A stretch of 20,000 nucleotides of DNA. It comes from Linnemannia schmuckeri. Its lineage: Eukaryota; Mortierellomycota; Mortierellomycetes; Mortierellales; Mortierellaceae. Each line of letters starts with the position of its first letter. Position 1 is the first letter of the stretch. The notes under the pieces are model-generated. The model had not been told where the DNA came from. It saw nothing but the letters and a program-made list of their open reading frames with translations, and made no database searches. The translations under genes were made by a program, and so were the position numbers. Below are positions 1-7,887 of this stretch, in pieces. The stretch spans positions 5,001 to 25,000 of the forward strand of contig JANATG010000017.1 in assembly GCA_029449235.1 (NCBI GenBank). The letters run 5' to 3'.

Positions 1-115
1 ATTTGTCTTAGCAAATCATAAAGATTCGCTTTTAGAGGCCGGTTGGACTGTTTTCTATGGCGGAGGGCAGAATAGCGCAAAAAAAATCATTCTGAGGTTC
101 GAATCAAGCTCCGCC

Positions 116-846
116 TCTCTTCCCATCAAGGGCTGTTTATCCAACTGATTTAAGGGGCAGGAGAAACTTTCTTCTATTCCCCGTGTGCGCCTTCGTCTCC
201 TGGGGCTCGACCTTATCTTTGGAAAACAAAGTCCTCGCATTGTCTTGCCTTTCTGTTAGCTCCTCAGAACGGACAGTATCATGCGCGGCTGCAGGATTCC
301 TCACCTCCAGCGACCGGCAGAGGCGGCATCCCCTCTACCCTCTCTCAACCACCACCACCACACAAGCAGAACTGCTAGGGTCGTCCACATCCCTGGCTCC
401 CCCTCTCGACTGGTGACTCCCCTCAACCATTAACACCACCACTTCCCCCTCCCACTAGGGTGGAGGACCTGCTCCTCCTAGAGGAGAGCGAGACAGCAAA
501 TTCCTAGCAGCGCAGCAACCCAAGCTAGCTGCTGAGCTACATTGCGTACGAAATGATCTGTACTCTCAACTCACTCCCCCAAGGCCCGGCGAATGTCACA
601 GGCCTATTTGAATGCGGCCCAGTCTCTACCAATGAGAGTTAGTGGAGACCTTGCTGCCAAAAGAATACTATCGGTTGTCCTCTTCAGCTCTGGGAAGACT
701 ATAGTGACCTTCATCGGCAACCACCAAGCGCCTTTGACACTCTTTCCTCCCTTCTCCAGATCCCGACGCCCCCTCCCCTTAACTTTCTTAGCTACACTCT
801 TTAGACCCGAAGCCCGTGTGACTGGTTTTTTCGTCCCAGAAGGAAC
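116..846. other. No supported gene
   Basis: Reading frames here are short and lack convincing protein features. Positions 340-480 are rich in CCT and ACC triplets (low complexity). One plus-strand frame around 492-605 looks weakly protein-like (Ala/Gln/Leu-rich) but is bounded by stops and has no recognisable domain. By position it lies downstream of the 5S gene, so it may be remnant rDNA intergenic spacer; that is inference. Confidence 0.4.
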
Positions 847-851
847 AAAAA

Positions 852-967
852 ACTACAGCACATAGTATTCCCATGTGGTCCCCCACCATAGTACTGACTA
901 TGCCATCAACTGTTTAACTGCGCAGATCGGACGGGATGCGGTGGGTTTAGTTGTGTATGGCCGTAGC
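852..967 (-). rRNA. 5S ribosomal RNA gene
   Basis: The minus strand reads as a complete eukaryotic 5S rRNA. It starts CTACGGCCATAC at 966, carries CCGCATCCCGTCCGATCTGC in the middle, then AGTTAAACAG (box C region), then GGTGGGGGACCACATGGGAA, and ends GTGCTGTAG. The two ends pair as helix I. A run of six T (847-852 on the minus strand) follows directly and would serve as the Pol III terminator. A TATA-like GATATATG lies about 30 nt upstream. The length of ~116-118 nt is normal. It sits on the same strand and downstream of a partial 28S gene, the order found in fungi that keep 5S inside the rDNA repeat. No 18S or 5.8S is in the window, so this is probably a displaced rDNA piece. Exact ends are good to one or two bases. 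Confidence 0.93.
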
Positions 968-1424
968 TTAAAGGTGGTAGTTTGTCACCAAACATATATC
1001 GAATGCCATACCTCAATGAACTTTTTCACTCACTGGCAAAGAGGTTAGTCCACCGCTTACCAGTTGTTTAAAGGCGAGGGAGTCGAGAAATTTTACACGG
1101 CTCGTGCATGGGATTTATTACATGACCCTAGCATGACATCTCTTACGCGGCTCCTGCACGGAATTTTTTACATGGCTTTCTAGCACGAGACTTGGGAAAC
1201 GACGTTTGCTGGTGCCCCTAGGATCAAGTCTCTTTTTATGCCAGCAACACATTGCACAGGATGCCAGAGCTGGATGGGGCGACCTGTTCGTTTTTTGTGG
1301 GCGTTGTTAACTGACGCGGCAAAAGAAAAATAATCTTAATCACCGTCTGCCTTGATATAATGCCCTTAAGATATACCCCACAGTAAAAAAAAGAATGGAA
1401 AAGAAAGAGAGATGTTGTTCTTTC
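968..1424 (-). other. rDNA intergenic spacer (28S to 5S) with short subrepeat
   Basis: This lies between the 3' end of the 28S fragment and the 5S gene on the same strand, as expected for the first intergenic spacer. It holds an imperfect direct repeat with a period of about 50 bp: 1093-1125 (ttacacggctcgtgcatggg) and 1143-1175 (ttacgcggctcctgcacgga), each followed by an AT-rich stretch and TACATG. No coding sequence is supported. Confidence 0.55.
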
Positions 1425-1825
1425 GAACAAATCTATAGAACAATGGGCTTAATCTCAGCAGATCGTAGCAACAAGGCTACTCTACTGCTTACAATACCCC
1501 GTTCAATTAAAGTCGTCTGCAATGGATTTATCTCTTCCAATATTTGAAATTAACATTAGCAGGAACCTCACAAAGCCTTTCCGCTCTGCAAGATAACCCC
1601 ACGTAGTATGATTCAGGATCCGAAGATCTATTCGTATTCAACTAAAAATCGGAAAAGGCGGTAATCGTCGCGTTCTAGCACGGGTTCTGACTTAGAGGCG
1701 TTCAGCCATAACCCAACGGATGATAGCTTCGGGCCATTGCCTGCTCAGGCAGGCCCAAATACCAATTATCCGAATGAACGGTTCCTCTCGTACTAAGTTC
1801 AATTACTATTGCAACAACATTTCAT

Positions 1826-1880
<55 letters not shown>

Positions 1881-1924
1881 ATTAGTGGGTGAACAATCCA
1901 ACGCTTACTGAATTCTGCTTCAGT

Positions 1925-1960
<36 letters not shown>

Positions 1961-1998
1961 AACGTCGCTATGAACGCTTGGCTGCCACAAGCCAGTTA
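1425..1998 (-). rRNA. 28S rRNA, 3'-terminal ~570 nt only
   Basis: The minus strand matches the 3' end of fungal 28S rRNA. It contains the sarcin-ricin loop (AGTACGAGAGGAACCG, complement around 1780-1796), the conserved CCGTCGTGAGACAGGTTAGT upstream of it, and the terminal stretch GATCTGCTGAGATTAAGCCC. The first 28S base is at AACTGGCTTGTGGCAGCC (1998). In true rDNA the preceding bases would be the peptidyl-transferase-centre sequence ending GGGAT; here unrelated DNA begins. The fragment is therefore 5'-truncated and cannot make a functional 28S. I see no obvious deletions inside it. The 3' end at ~1425 is set by analogy with other fungi. Confidence 0.9.
1932..1998 (-). repeat. 28S-derived dispersed motif, copy 1
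   Basis: This ~66-bp stretch inside the 28S fragment is the part that recurs elsewhere in the window (7213-7275, 9165-9230 diverged, 19676-19744, and weakly 3424-3465). Read on the plus strand it runs from gagccgacatcgaaggatca to gctgccacaagccagtt. Here it continues into genuine 28S on its left; in the other copies it does not. Its right edge, at the first base before AACTGG of 28S, is the same in three copies. Confidence 0.8.
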
Positions 1999-2330
1999 AT
2001 ATCTCCCTATGTTATATTTATTGGCACCACTTCCTCAATTTCCCAGTTAGACCTCAATCCTCCCCCCTCCCTCCCTCCAAAAAAAAAAAAAAAATTAAAT
2101 TATTATCCGCAGCTCATCTCGACTGGTGTAAATATAGACCACTAGAACATTTTTTTCAGCCACATTCTAGCCACAATAAGAGCCACTGTCAGCCACAAAC
2201 CTTAACTCAATCTTCTGCTCCTTCGAACTTTCCGTTACCTGATCTGATTCACTTCTTCCTTTTCTCCTTCCTTTCTCACCTCACACACCTCTTCTTTCTC
2301 GCTTAGTCTTACAATCACCCACATTCTGCT

Positions 2331-3067
2331 ATGACCGCTAAACACAAGTAAGTTGACCAACTCTCGCAGTAAGCTGACCCACGCAACCCGAGCAGGTCAT
2401 CATTTCGTGCCAGGCAGAATTGGGCTTTACAAGAGCGACGAATATCTAGGAGCCCACGTCGGAACGCAAGGTTTGGTCACGCTGTCAGACATGAAAGTCG
2501 AGATAAAAGATGAAGGCAGACAAAAAATATGCAATGCCTAGGACTGGATGAAACAAAACGATCGGTTGATAGGTCAGATGGATGTCGATGAGCCCAGCGG
2601 CTTGATGAACGCTACGAATAGAGCAGATGACCACTTCGCGCGCACTATATGGGACCAGTTGACACCGGTGGTCCAAGGACGGCAGACGAGTCTAGTTATC
2701 TGGATGACATGGTTATCGGAATTCTAGGACGTGACGAGCAATTCTTCAAGTATTCAAACCCATGCCTCCTATGATATCTCTTTCGTACCCTCTACCCCGA
2801 AGGTCGAGGATTATTTCCAAAGGATTTTGACGGCATCGAGGATGATCAGAATCAGAGAATACAATATCATGACGGTAGCTGCTTTATACTCTTCGTAAGT
2901 CTCTAGACATGCGGCTCTAGGGCAGGACAATAACTGATCGATAAACCTCTTGGAACTATTAGATAATACTGATAATCATTTGGTGGGCAAGAATGATTAC
3001 GATGAAGAAAATGTTGACGGATATGTGTCGCAGTCGAGTTCTGTGGCGAAGATAGAGGTGAGAATGA
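2331..3067 (+). pseudogene. Decayed protein gene, unrecognised
   Basis: One plus-strand frame (codon phase of 2353) reads as protein-like sequence from about 2353 to 2898. It is interrupted by in-frame stops TAG at 2539-2541 and TAG at 2725-2727. Composition between the stops is normal for protein (for example QLTPVVQGRQTS, VEDYFQRILTASRM). At 2895 a GTAAGT donor begins and an AG acceptor at 2961-2962 closes a 68-nt candidate intron. Beyond it an acidic frame (NDYDEENVDGY) runs to a GTGAG donor near 3060, but the junction does not restore an open frame. Upstream, ATG at 2331 starts six codons ending directly in another GTAAGT donor (2348), with a CTGAC branch-like sequence and CAG at 2393-2395. 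I do not recognise the protein. It may be a dead gene, or a live one whose introns I cannot place. Confidence 0.4.
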
Positions 3068-3087
3068 TGAAAGCTAAGGTAAATTCG

Positions 3088-3140
3088 GTTTTTAGGGTCT
3101 TGAGGGGGTTTCAGGGTTTTTTTTAGGGTTTTTTAGGGTT
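3088..3140 (+). repeat. T(n)AGGG degenerate tract
   Basis: Several units of a T-run followed by AGGG occur in tandem (ttttagggtcttgagggggt, then ttttttttagggttttttag and so on). It resembles the fungal telomere unit TTAGGG with extra Ts, but spacing is irregular. A similar tract lies at 11505-11572. It may be an interstitial telomere-like remnant or simple low-complexity sequence. Confidence 0.5.
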
Positions 3141-3141
3141 T

Positions 3142-3345
3142 TTTGTGTGTCCTTCCCTTCCCCGTGTATCCTTATTTTTTTTGTTGTCCCTCCTTTTTTA
3201 AAATGCCCTTGATCATTTTCATGGCCTTTTCCTTGATATTTTTTTATGCCTTAGTTTTTCTAATCCCTAATTTTTTTATGTCCCTGCCCTTGATGTTTTC
3301 ATGCTTTGTTCTTGTTTTAATATCTGGATCGTTCCATCCCTTGGT
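3142..3345 (+). repeat. Pyrimidine-rich CCCTTGAT minisatellite, diverged copy
   Basis: T-rich sequence with recurring words such as gcccttgatcattttcatg, ccttgatatttttttatgcc and gcccttgatgttttcatgc. It resembles the repeats at 7931-8275 and 19808-20000 but is more diverged and T-richer. It is followed at 3424-3465 by a degraded 28S motif, the reverse of the order seen in the other copies. The long frame across this region is low-complexity and not a gene. Confidence 0.5.
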
Positions 3346-3423
3346 TCTTCATGGTACATGCATCGGTGAGGTAAGTGAACAAAGCATCAAAAACGGATCT
3401 GAAATTCTTGCTGAAGCGAGTAT

Positions 3424-3465
3424 TAAAAGAGCCGATATCGAAGGGTCAAAAAGCGAATTGCTGAT
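3424..3465 (-). repeat. 28S-derived motif, degraded partial copy
   Basis: The plus strand reads aaaagagccgatatcgaagg followed by gtcaaaaagcgaattgctgatg, matching the first ~40 bases of the 28S-derived motif with several substitutions. The right-hand half is missing. Confidence 0.5.
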
Positions 3466-3591
3466 GTAAAACACATTAATAAGAAGAGTGACATGGAAAA
3501 GTTGTTGGTGCGAGCTGCCGCGTTTTATTATTTTTGCATTGGAGGTTTATTGGTCGGATTTAACAAGCTAACAGGACTTGGGTAAAGAGGA

Positions 3592-4338
3592 CTAATAGTC
3601 TGAACGGCAGTGTTTTCGACATTCGCGGTATTTGACATCGTCTCTATCGTGGGGACATCGCCCAATGCTACACGCTTCGCACCTGTCACAGTCGTGGGGA
3701 GGCGTTGTCTTCTTCCCATATTTAGGAAGATCCATTTCAAACCCGCTCCATTTGTTGAGTCGGTAGGAAACTCGCTCGCCATATGTGTCGGCATCAAGTG
3801 TAGGTCGGCTCAGGGAATCACAGACACGGCAGCGCTGGTGATGAATACGCGCATTGTACTGGTCGTGATCGTACAGTCGGATCGAAATAGCAATCTTGCC
3901 ACTGGACCATCCGCGCTTCGAGCAGCGCTTGATGCAAAGGAAGTTCCCGGAAACAAAAGTGTCGTACTCTTTGAGAGCGTGCAAGCCATTGTCGTCCACA
4001 TTGTAGAACGTAAACGGCTTCTTGAGATGAACGTCAACACTCCCAATTAGCTCCGGATATAAAGACCAGCTGCTTGACATTGGATTCCGGTTCTTGCTCG
4101 TAATCGATGAGTTCTCCGCTTTCCGTTCGCCAATAGATAAGATCCTGCTCTTCTCGGCTTTTGTTGGTGCTGTGTTGCCACTGATCTTGCGTCTTTTCCG
4201 CTCTGCATCAATAAGTCTTCTCTCCCACTTCGAATACTCCTTGATGTCGATGGTGTTTAGGTTCTCGGTGTCAAGTTTTAATAGGTTGCTGTAAAAAGAA
4301 CCGATGACGCTCCGACTTGGGACTGTTTCTTGATCCAT
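3592..4338 (-). CDS. 3CxxC-type zinc-finger domain protein
   Basis: A 248-aa single-exon protein from the chosen start (MDQETVPSRS). The frame stays open 31 codons further to ATG 4431. I prefer 4338 because a TATA-like CATAAATA sits at 4456-4463, only ~25 bp before the longer start. Residues ~126-229 match the zf-3CxxC family: a first Cys pair (C135, C139) followed by WSSGK, an HQRCRVC pair (C170, C173), a Y-ERV-YRL-KWSG segment around 186-199, and a final CDRCEAC cluster (C220, C223) ending GRC. Residues ~33-53 are basic (KWERRLIDAERKRR) and could be a nuclear or nucleic-acid-binding patch. The family is thought to bind zinc; its role is not established in filamentous fungi. The first Cys pair has three residues between the cysteines rather than two. 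An AATAAA signal lies ~65 nt past the stop (complement 3524-3529). The gene looks intact. Confidence 0.85.
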   Translation of the reverse strand: MDQETVPSRSVIGSFYSNLLKLDTENLNTIDIKEYSKWERRLIDAERKRRKISGNTAPTKAEKSRILSIGERKAENSSITSKNRNPMSSSWSLYPELIGSVDVHLKKPFTFYNVDDNGLHALKEYDTFVSGNFLCIKRCSKRGWSSGKIAISIRLYDHDQYNARIHHQRCRVCDSLSRPTLDADTYGERVSYRLNKWSGFEMDLPKYGKKTTPPHDCDRCEACSIGRCPHDRDDVKYRECRKHCRSDY

Positions 4339-4455
4339 TGAATGGTGCATATGGGGATGATATCTGTTCCGAGGAGGAAGCAAAACGAAAGGGTCTTTGC
4401 CGATGAATAGTTGAAGGAGAATTGCCTTCATGGGGGTTATTCGTGACGAGTCTGG

Positions 4456-4463
4456 TATTTATG
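4456..4463 (-). promoter_or_regulatory. Candidate TATA box of the zinc-finger gene
   Basis: CATAAATA on the minus strand, ~118 bp upstream of the preferred start at 4338. The spacing suits fungal TATA promoters and argues against the upstream ATG at 4431. Confidence 0.35.
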
Positions 4464-5070
4464 CACCAGGTACGGCGGGAGAACAGCACGATTGCGAAGC
4501 CAGAAGAGTGAGATAGGACAAAATCCAAAAGCACAAGAGGACCATAGTGCAAAGGAGGAGATTATGCGCATAAAATCAATGGTGATTAATGCCACAATGG
4601 TTCACAGACTCGCGTTCGTATTTAAGCGTGTCTGTTGTTCCCCTACATTGACTCACCCACCCTGTTGCAAAGGAGCACATGTAAGAGTTACTGTCGGCAG
4701 TTTCAAGGAACACCTTTGTGATGTACAGGCCGCATTAGCATGAGAACTCATCTTTCACGCTTCAGGTATTTCGATAACGTGTGATTGCCTTGTGCCTTAT
4801 CAGCCGATTTGATTCAGCCGATGACGATGCAGTGCTCTTTTTGTCTCCTTGCTCATTTTCATACTGGTTCCTTTGTCATATGTTATTTACTTTCACTTAA
4901 TGCCGCTCTGTCTTGAGCCTTGTGATGGAAGACTTCATAGATGTCCGCATCATATTTACTGCACCGCTCACCATACCTATGAGAGTATATTCCTAACATG
5001 TGCATGCATGATTAACATGTGTATGCATGATCACGTGCAGTCTTTAAGTTGATTTGCGTTTCAGTGCTAC
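4464..5070. other. Intergenic, no gene seen
   Basis: This divergent spacer lies between the zinc-finger gene (leftward) and the BTB gene (rightward). Frames are short and have no recognisable features. A small direct repeat, aacatgtgcatgcatgat / aacatgtgtatgcatgat, lies at 4996-5031 just upstream of a CACGTG at 5032-5037; these could be regulatory but nothing further supports that. Confidence 0.4.
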
Positions 5071-5073
5071 ACA

Positions 5074-5080
5074 TATAAAG
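5074..5080 (+). promoter_or_regulatory. Candidate TATA box of the BTB gene
   Basis: TATAAAG within acacatataaagac, ~175 bp upstream of ATG 5255 and followed by a pyrimidine-rich leader. It is a plausible core promoter for the BTB gene. Confidence 0.4.
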
Positions 5081-5254
5081 ACTCATTCTTGTTCTATTCT
5101 ACTTTTTGCCATAGCTCTCTCCAATCCATATCCACACTACTTACAAAAAAGTGGCCGTCTAGACACGGTAATATATCTCTTGAATGTTATCTAAAAAACA
5201 GCATACGACTTCCAGTAGCATACCCATTACTTTCGCACTCATGCAATCTTTTAG

Positions 5255-5707
5255 ATGAACATCATAGACCCTTGGGACATGTCAGATATAACCGCAGTCT
5301 ATGAAGAGTTGCTGAAGTCCAACGAGGGCGACATACTTGTCAAGCTTAAGGATGGCAAACAACTCAAGGTCATCTCGTATCTGATCAAGAATCGCTCCTC
5401 TGTATTCAAGGCCATGCTGGGAATGCAAGAAGCTGCAACACGCGTGGTCGATCTGTCTTCACAATACAGTCTTGAGGCGTTTCGCGAGGTCATGGCCTAT
5501 ATTTATTATAACAAGATGTATGCCGGTACCTACTTGCCGCTTTTGTTCGAGATCTTGTCCATCACCGACTACTATGGGGTCGACGCTTATCGAACGTACA
5601 TCAACGGCAGGATAATCGCGCTCATTACGAACGTACCCATATGCCTAATGATAGCGTCTGAGGCTCTGAAGCTTGGAATCCTCACAGAGAAAATATACTC
5701 TAGGTGA
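5255..5707 (+). CDS. BTB/POZ domain protein (5' part of a possibly broken gene)
   Basis: This 150-aa frame carries a BTB/POZ fold. Residues ~25-33 give the opening GDILVKLKDG, then VISYLIKNRSSVFKAML (BTB helices where the usual H-x-x-x-L-x-x-R-S-x-x-F pattern is partly kept), then VVDLSSQYSLEAFREVMAYI-Y and a LLFEILSITDYYGVDAY segment typical of the domain end. A 3-box/BACK-like helix follows to the stop. BTB domains mediate dimerisation and Cullin-3 binding; most fungal members continue into a C-terminal domain. Either ATG 5255 or ATG 5279 (MSDITAVYEE) could be the start. Protein-like sequence continues after the stop in the same frame (LSLLVEALKT) and then in other frames to 6085, where a stop is followed at once by AATAAA. 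The gene is therefore probably longer and interrupted, unless an unseen intron joins the parts. Confidence 0.7.
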   Translation: MNIIDPWDMSDITAVYEELLKSNEGDILVKLKDGKQLKVISYLIKNRSSVFKAMLGMQEAATRVVDLSSQYSLEAFREVMAYIYYNKMYAGTYLPLLFEILSITDYYGVDAYRTYINGRIIALITNVPICLMIASEALKLGILTEKIYSR

Positions 5708-6085
5708 CTAAGCCTCTTGGTGGAAGCTCTCAAAACATAGGGGTGCATAGGATTGGAGACGGCTGAACCAAAGAGGCGTGTATGCTACGATATACACAGC
5801 GGAGATACGAAGGCTTGGTGCTGTTCGGACCATTCAACAAAGAGCAAGATGACCTCGACAACCTACAAGCACGGCGTATATACGGTGAACAGACAAGTGG
5901 CACGCATAGATTCTACAACACGTAGAAACCTCGGTTACCGGAGAGACTACGGGATATTCGGAGAGACGTTGCATACATCAGCCGAGACAATCAGCGCTTA
6001 TGAGCATTGATCAACTTCCAGACTTTATTGTGGACGATGTTAAATCAGTTATGATTGACGAAGAATACGAGAGTGAGAGTGACTA
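5708..6085 (+). pseudogene. Out-of-frame 3' continuation of the BTB gene
   Basis: Protein-like segments follow the BTB frame in three different phases. In the BTB phase, LSLLVEALKT reads up to a TAG. In a second phase (from ~5767) the sequence RRYEGLVLFGPFNKEQDD and RRIYGEQTSGTHRF runs to TAG 5923-5925, continuing as RLRDIRRDVAYISRDNQ. In a third phase, from 6000, MSIDQLPDFIVDDVKSVM runs to an acidic end (YESESD) at TAG 6083-6085. At least two stops and one or two phase changes separate the segments. I do not recognise the domain. The acidic tail followed within 10 nt by AATAAA marks this as the likely true gene end. Introns could explain one change but I find no convincing splice pair. Confidence 0.45.
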
Positions 6086-6092
6086 GCTTAAA

Positions 6093-6098
6093 AATAAA
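6093..6098 (+). terminator. AATAAA polyadenylation signal of the BTB gene
   Basis: AATAAA eight bases past the stop codon at 6083-6085. It supports 6085 as the ancestral end of the BTB gene. Confidence 0.4.
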
Positions 6099-6208
6099 GT
6101 ATCAAACACTAGAACAGTAGTAAAGGAGGCATTGGTGAAAGTAAGGCAATCAAGGGATATGACCAGTCAAAATAAGCGAGGAGAAAGAGTAAGGTTTTTT
6201 TTTTTTTT

Positions 6209-6763
6209 TTACTGATTGGAACATTTATTGCTCGTGGCATTATGAAGGGCCTCATTCGTCTTCTTTTTTGATTTTTGATAATGATGATCCTCAAAACGGC
6301 GGTTGTGTCCTTTTAGCTTGTCCAGAAATTCAACATGACGATGTGGGAATAGCTTCGGAAAGTCGATATCGATGGACACACGCTGGAGACCCTCAAGTTC
6401 GGGCTCGCAGTCACGTCGAACAACTTGGAAATTGATTCCTATGCTGATATATGTCTCTCGAGGGCGTAAGGCAGTGGCATGAATGACAAGGGCGCACAAA
6501 AGTGTACATTCAGGGAAGTCTGCCCCTTCGCCAAGTGTGATCGTGGATACCCCACGACAGCACCAATAAGGCAGAGCAAGGACATAATCGACTATACCAT
6601 CTAGATACCTCAGTATTCGTTGTCTTGATGGGAGTTGGCTTTACTTTCCGACGGGATCATTCCAGACAACCCAAATATGTTTGTATGTGCGGTACCGATA
6701 CCCCAAGTTCATCATGTACTCAGTCTCACGTCCTGAGAAGGCCTTCCGTGCCCCGCGGCCCAT
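6209..6763 (-). pseudogene. C-terminal remnant of a Crinkler-type (CRN) gene
   Basis: One minus-strand frame is protein-like from 6763 down to the stop at 6209, broken by one TAA at 6641-6643. Its C-terminal part is homologous to the end of the intact CRN protein encoded at 12341-15599: RETYISIG aligns with DNVYISMI, GLQRVSIDIDFPKLFPHR with GVQQVVINISDDNFGDIF, and HVEFLDKLKGHNRR with HVEFIDRLKNARKR; both then turn charged and Lys-rich. The upstream part (NLGYRYRTYKHIWVVWNDP, then LALPYWCCRG) has no counterpart in the intact gene, so this is another subfamily or a rearranged copy. No Ubl header or NTPase domain is nearby. It is a truncated, dead copy. Confidence 0.65.
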
Positions 6764-6824
6764 TTTCCTTCATTTGCACCCAGGTCGTCAACATCGTCAC
6801 CAACAATATGACTTACGAGGGTAA

Positions 6825-7156
6825 CACCCAGCCAATCAACTATCGACCAGTAATTCGATCTCAAACCAAGAAGACACGGATGTCGCGATCATGTCCAAGA
6901 TCAAGGAGAAGGAGGATGCACTCCTTCACGCCAATGGTAGCCAGACGAGAATGTCATTTCCGAACATGGATTTCAAGTTGATGATGACTTGAACCTCGAC
7001 GGCAGCAACGCTAACCTCCGTCGCATCCTAGAGGATCAACACCTTCTCTCTGCAAGACCATTAGCCAGCTACAGCACGCACAAAACCAACTACATAAAAC
7101 GTGTTCATAAAACCATTGCATCCCCTTTAAAACTAAAAAAAATCACACCACAGTAG
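6825..7156 (+). pseudogene. Decayed reading frame, unrecognised
   Basis: Two overlapping plus-strand frames read as one protein when a single phase change is allowed near 6936-6941. The first, from 6825, includes NSISNQEDTDVAIMSKIKEK and EDALLHANGS. The second, from 6941, continues PDENVISEHGFQVDDDLNL, then SNANLRRILEDQHLL, and ends after IASPLKLKKITPQ at TAG 7154-7156. The low-complexity-free, acidic and Ser/Asn-rich character looks coding. Its end resembles the end of the frame at 19492-19719 (EIIAIPLKLQR), and both are followed by the 28S-derived motif. No domain is recognised and no start is evident. Confidence 0.35.
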
Positions 7157-7275
7157 TGGTAGGCAACAAGTATCGGCGATGCAACCTCGAATTCTAATGA
7201 GGTAAGGATTGAAAGAGCCGACATCGAAGGATCAAAAAGCAACGTCGCTATGAAAGCTTGGCTGCCGCAAGCCAG
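7086..7275 (+). repeat. Composite repeat with 28S-derived motif, copy 2
   Basis: Positions 7213-7275 repeat the 28S motif almost perfectly (gaaagagccgacatcgaagg through gctgccgcaagccagtt). The ~125 bases to its left resemble those to the left of the copy at 19676: both have a word like ATCCCCTT(T)AAAA, then GTAGTGG, an ATCGGC/ATCGGCAACG word and GAATTC before the motif. The repeat is therefore larger than its rRNA part. Its right edge is the same AAGCCAGTT edge as in copies 1 and 4. Confidence 0.7.
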
Positions 7276-7421
7276 TTTTCCATCATTCTGTGCGTCTTGT
7301 GCATAGGAAGATTTTTCATCACATGCGCTACGCTTGGTGAGATTTCATTGTCGCATATCTTATGCAACGAGGAATAGTTCTATGTATCATTGGCTGTAGG
7401 CGATTACTCTAATGACGCTTA

Positions 7422-7436
7422 ACAGATACATCAAAG
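7422..7436 (+). repeat. SINE target-site duplication, left copy
   Basis: ACAGATACATCAAAG, identical to 7850-7864 and immediately next to the SINE poly-T run. Confidence 0.85.
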
Positions 7437-7849
7437 TTTTTTTTTTTTGTTTGTTAAGTGTTTATTTGGTCGTGGGTGTGCGTCGCATAAACAAGTGCTT
7501 GATTACTCTACAAGCCTCCTCCAATCATTTGGCTCATAACATAAATCGAATCACCTTCTGGATAAGACAATAATATGGGTTAGTACAAAGAGATTATACC
7601 TTCTCTGACTCGGTTCGCCCGGAGAGCCTATTTCCGCGCTGCTTGTCCGCAAAAACACGTGGCCCCTCTACGGGGGGAGTTTCATTTTCGGTCGGTCCGC
7701 TGGGGAAACTGTCCAAAACCTCGAGACCCAGTACCTTCGTTATAGTCCCGGTTGAAGCACCCGAAGGGGATTGAACCCGGGAGCACTCTCGGATACCACA
7801 GAGGGAAGCTTCGCCGCTCTCCCAAGAGAGCTAAACAGGCTTACTAGCC
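7437..7849 (-). mobile_element. tRNA-derived SINE (retroposon) with target-site duplication
   Basis: The element lies on the minus strand, ~413 bp. Its head (7763-7840) is tRNA-like: GCCTGTTTAGCTCTCTTGGG carries a Pol III A box (complement 7822-7834) with a well-paired D arm (GCTC/GAGC), and GGTTCAATCCC (complement 7767-7777) is a B box. The anticodon arm and acceptor pairing are degenerate, so it is not a functional tRNA. An unrelated body follows, and the 3' end is an A-run (12 T at 7437-7448 on the plus strand). Perfect 15-bp direct repeats (ACAGATACATCAAAG) flank it at 7422-7436 and 7850-7864, the signature of LINE-mediated retroposition. The perfect duplication suggests a fairly recent insertion. 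The few bases before the tRNA-like head may be part of the element or filler. Confidence 0.85.
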
Positions 7850-7864
7850 ACAGATACATCAAAG
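7850..7864 (+). repeat. SINE target-site duplication, right copy
   Basis: ACAGATACATCAAAG, identical to 7422-7436; it borders the tRNA-like head of the SINE. Confidence 0.85.
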
Positions 7865-7887
7865 AAAAACTTCTCCACGGACCCATC

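Noticed and set aside
59..115. Possible tRNA: GGCGGAG and CTCCGCC can pair as a 7-bp stem, with GGTTCGAATC between
   Set aside because: The span is only 57 nt, the T stem does not pair and there is no D or anticodon arm. It is chance or a badly decayed remnant.
593..865. 90-aa plus-strand frame
   Set aside because: It ends inside the 5S gene on the other strand, has no recognisable features and is unlikely to be coding.
3610..4050. 146-aa plus-strand frame
   Set aside because: It is the antisense of the 3CxxC zinc-finger gene, whose domain is clear on the minus strand.
7763..7840. Functional tRNA gene
   Set aside because: The D arm and B box are good, but acceptor and anticodon stems do not pair and the sequence sits at the head of a retroposon with target duplications.
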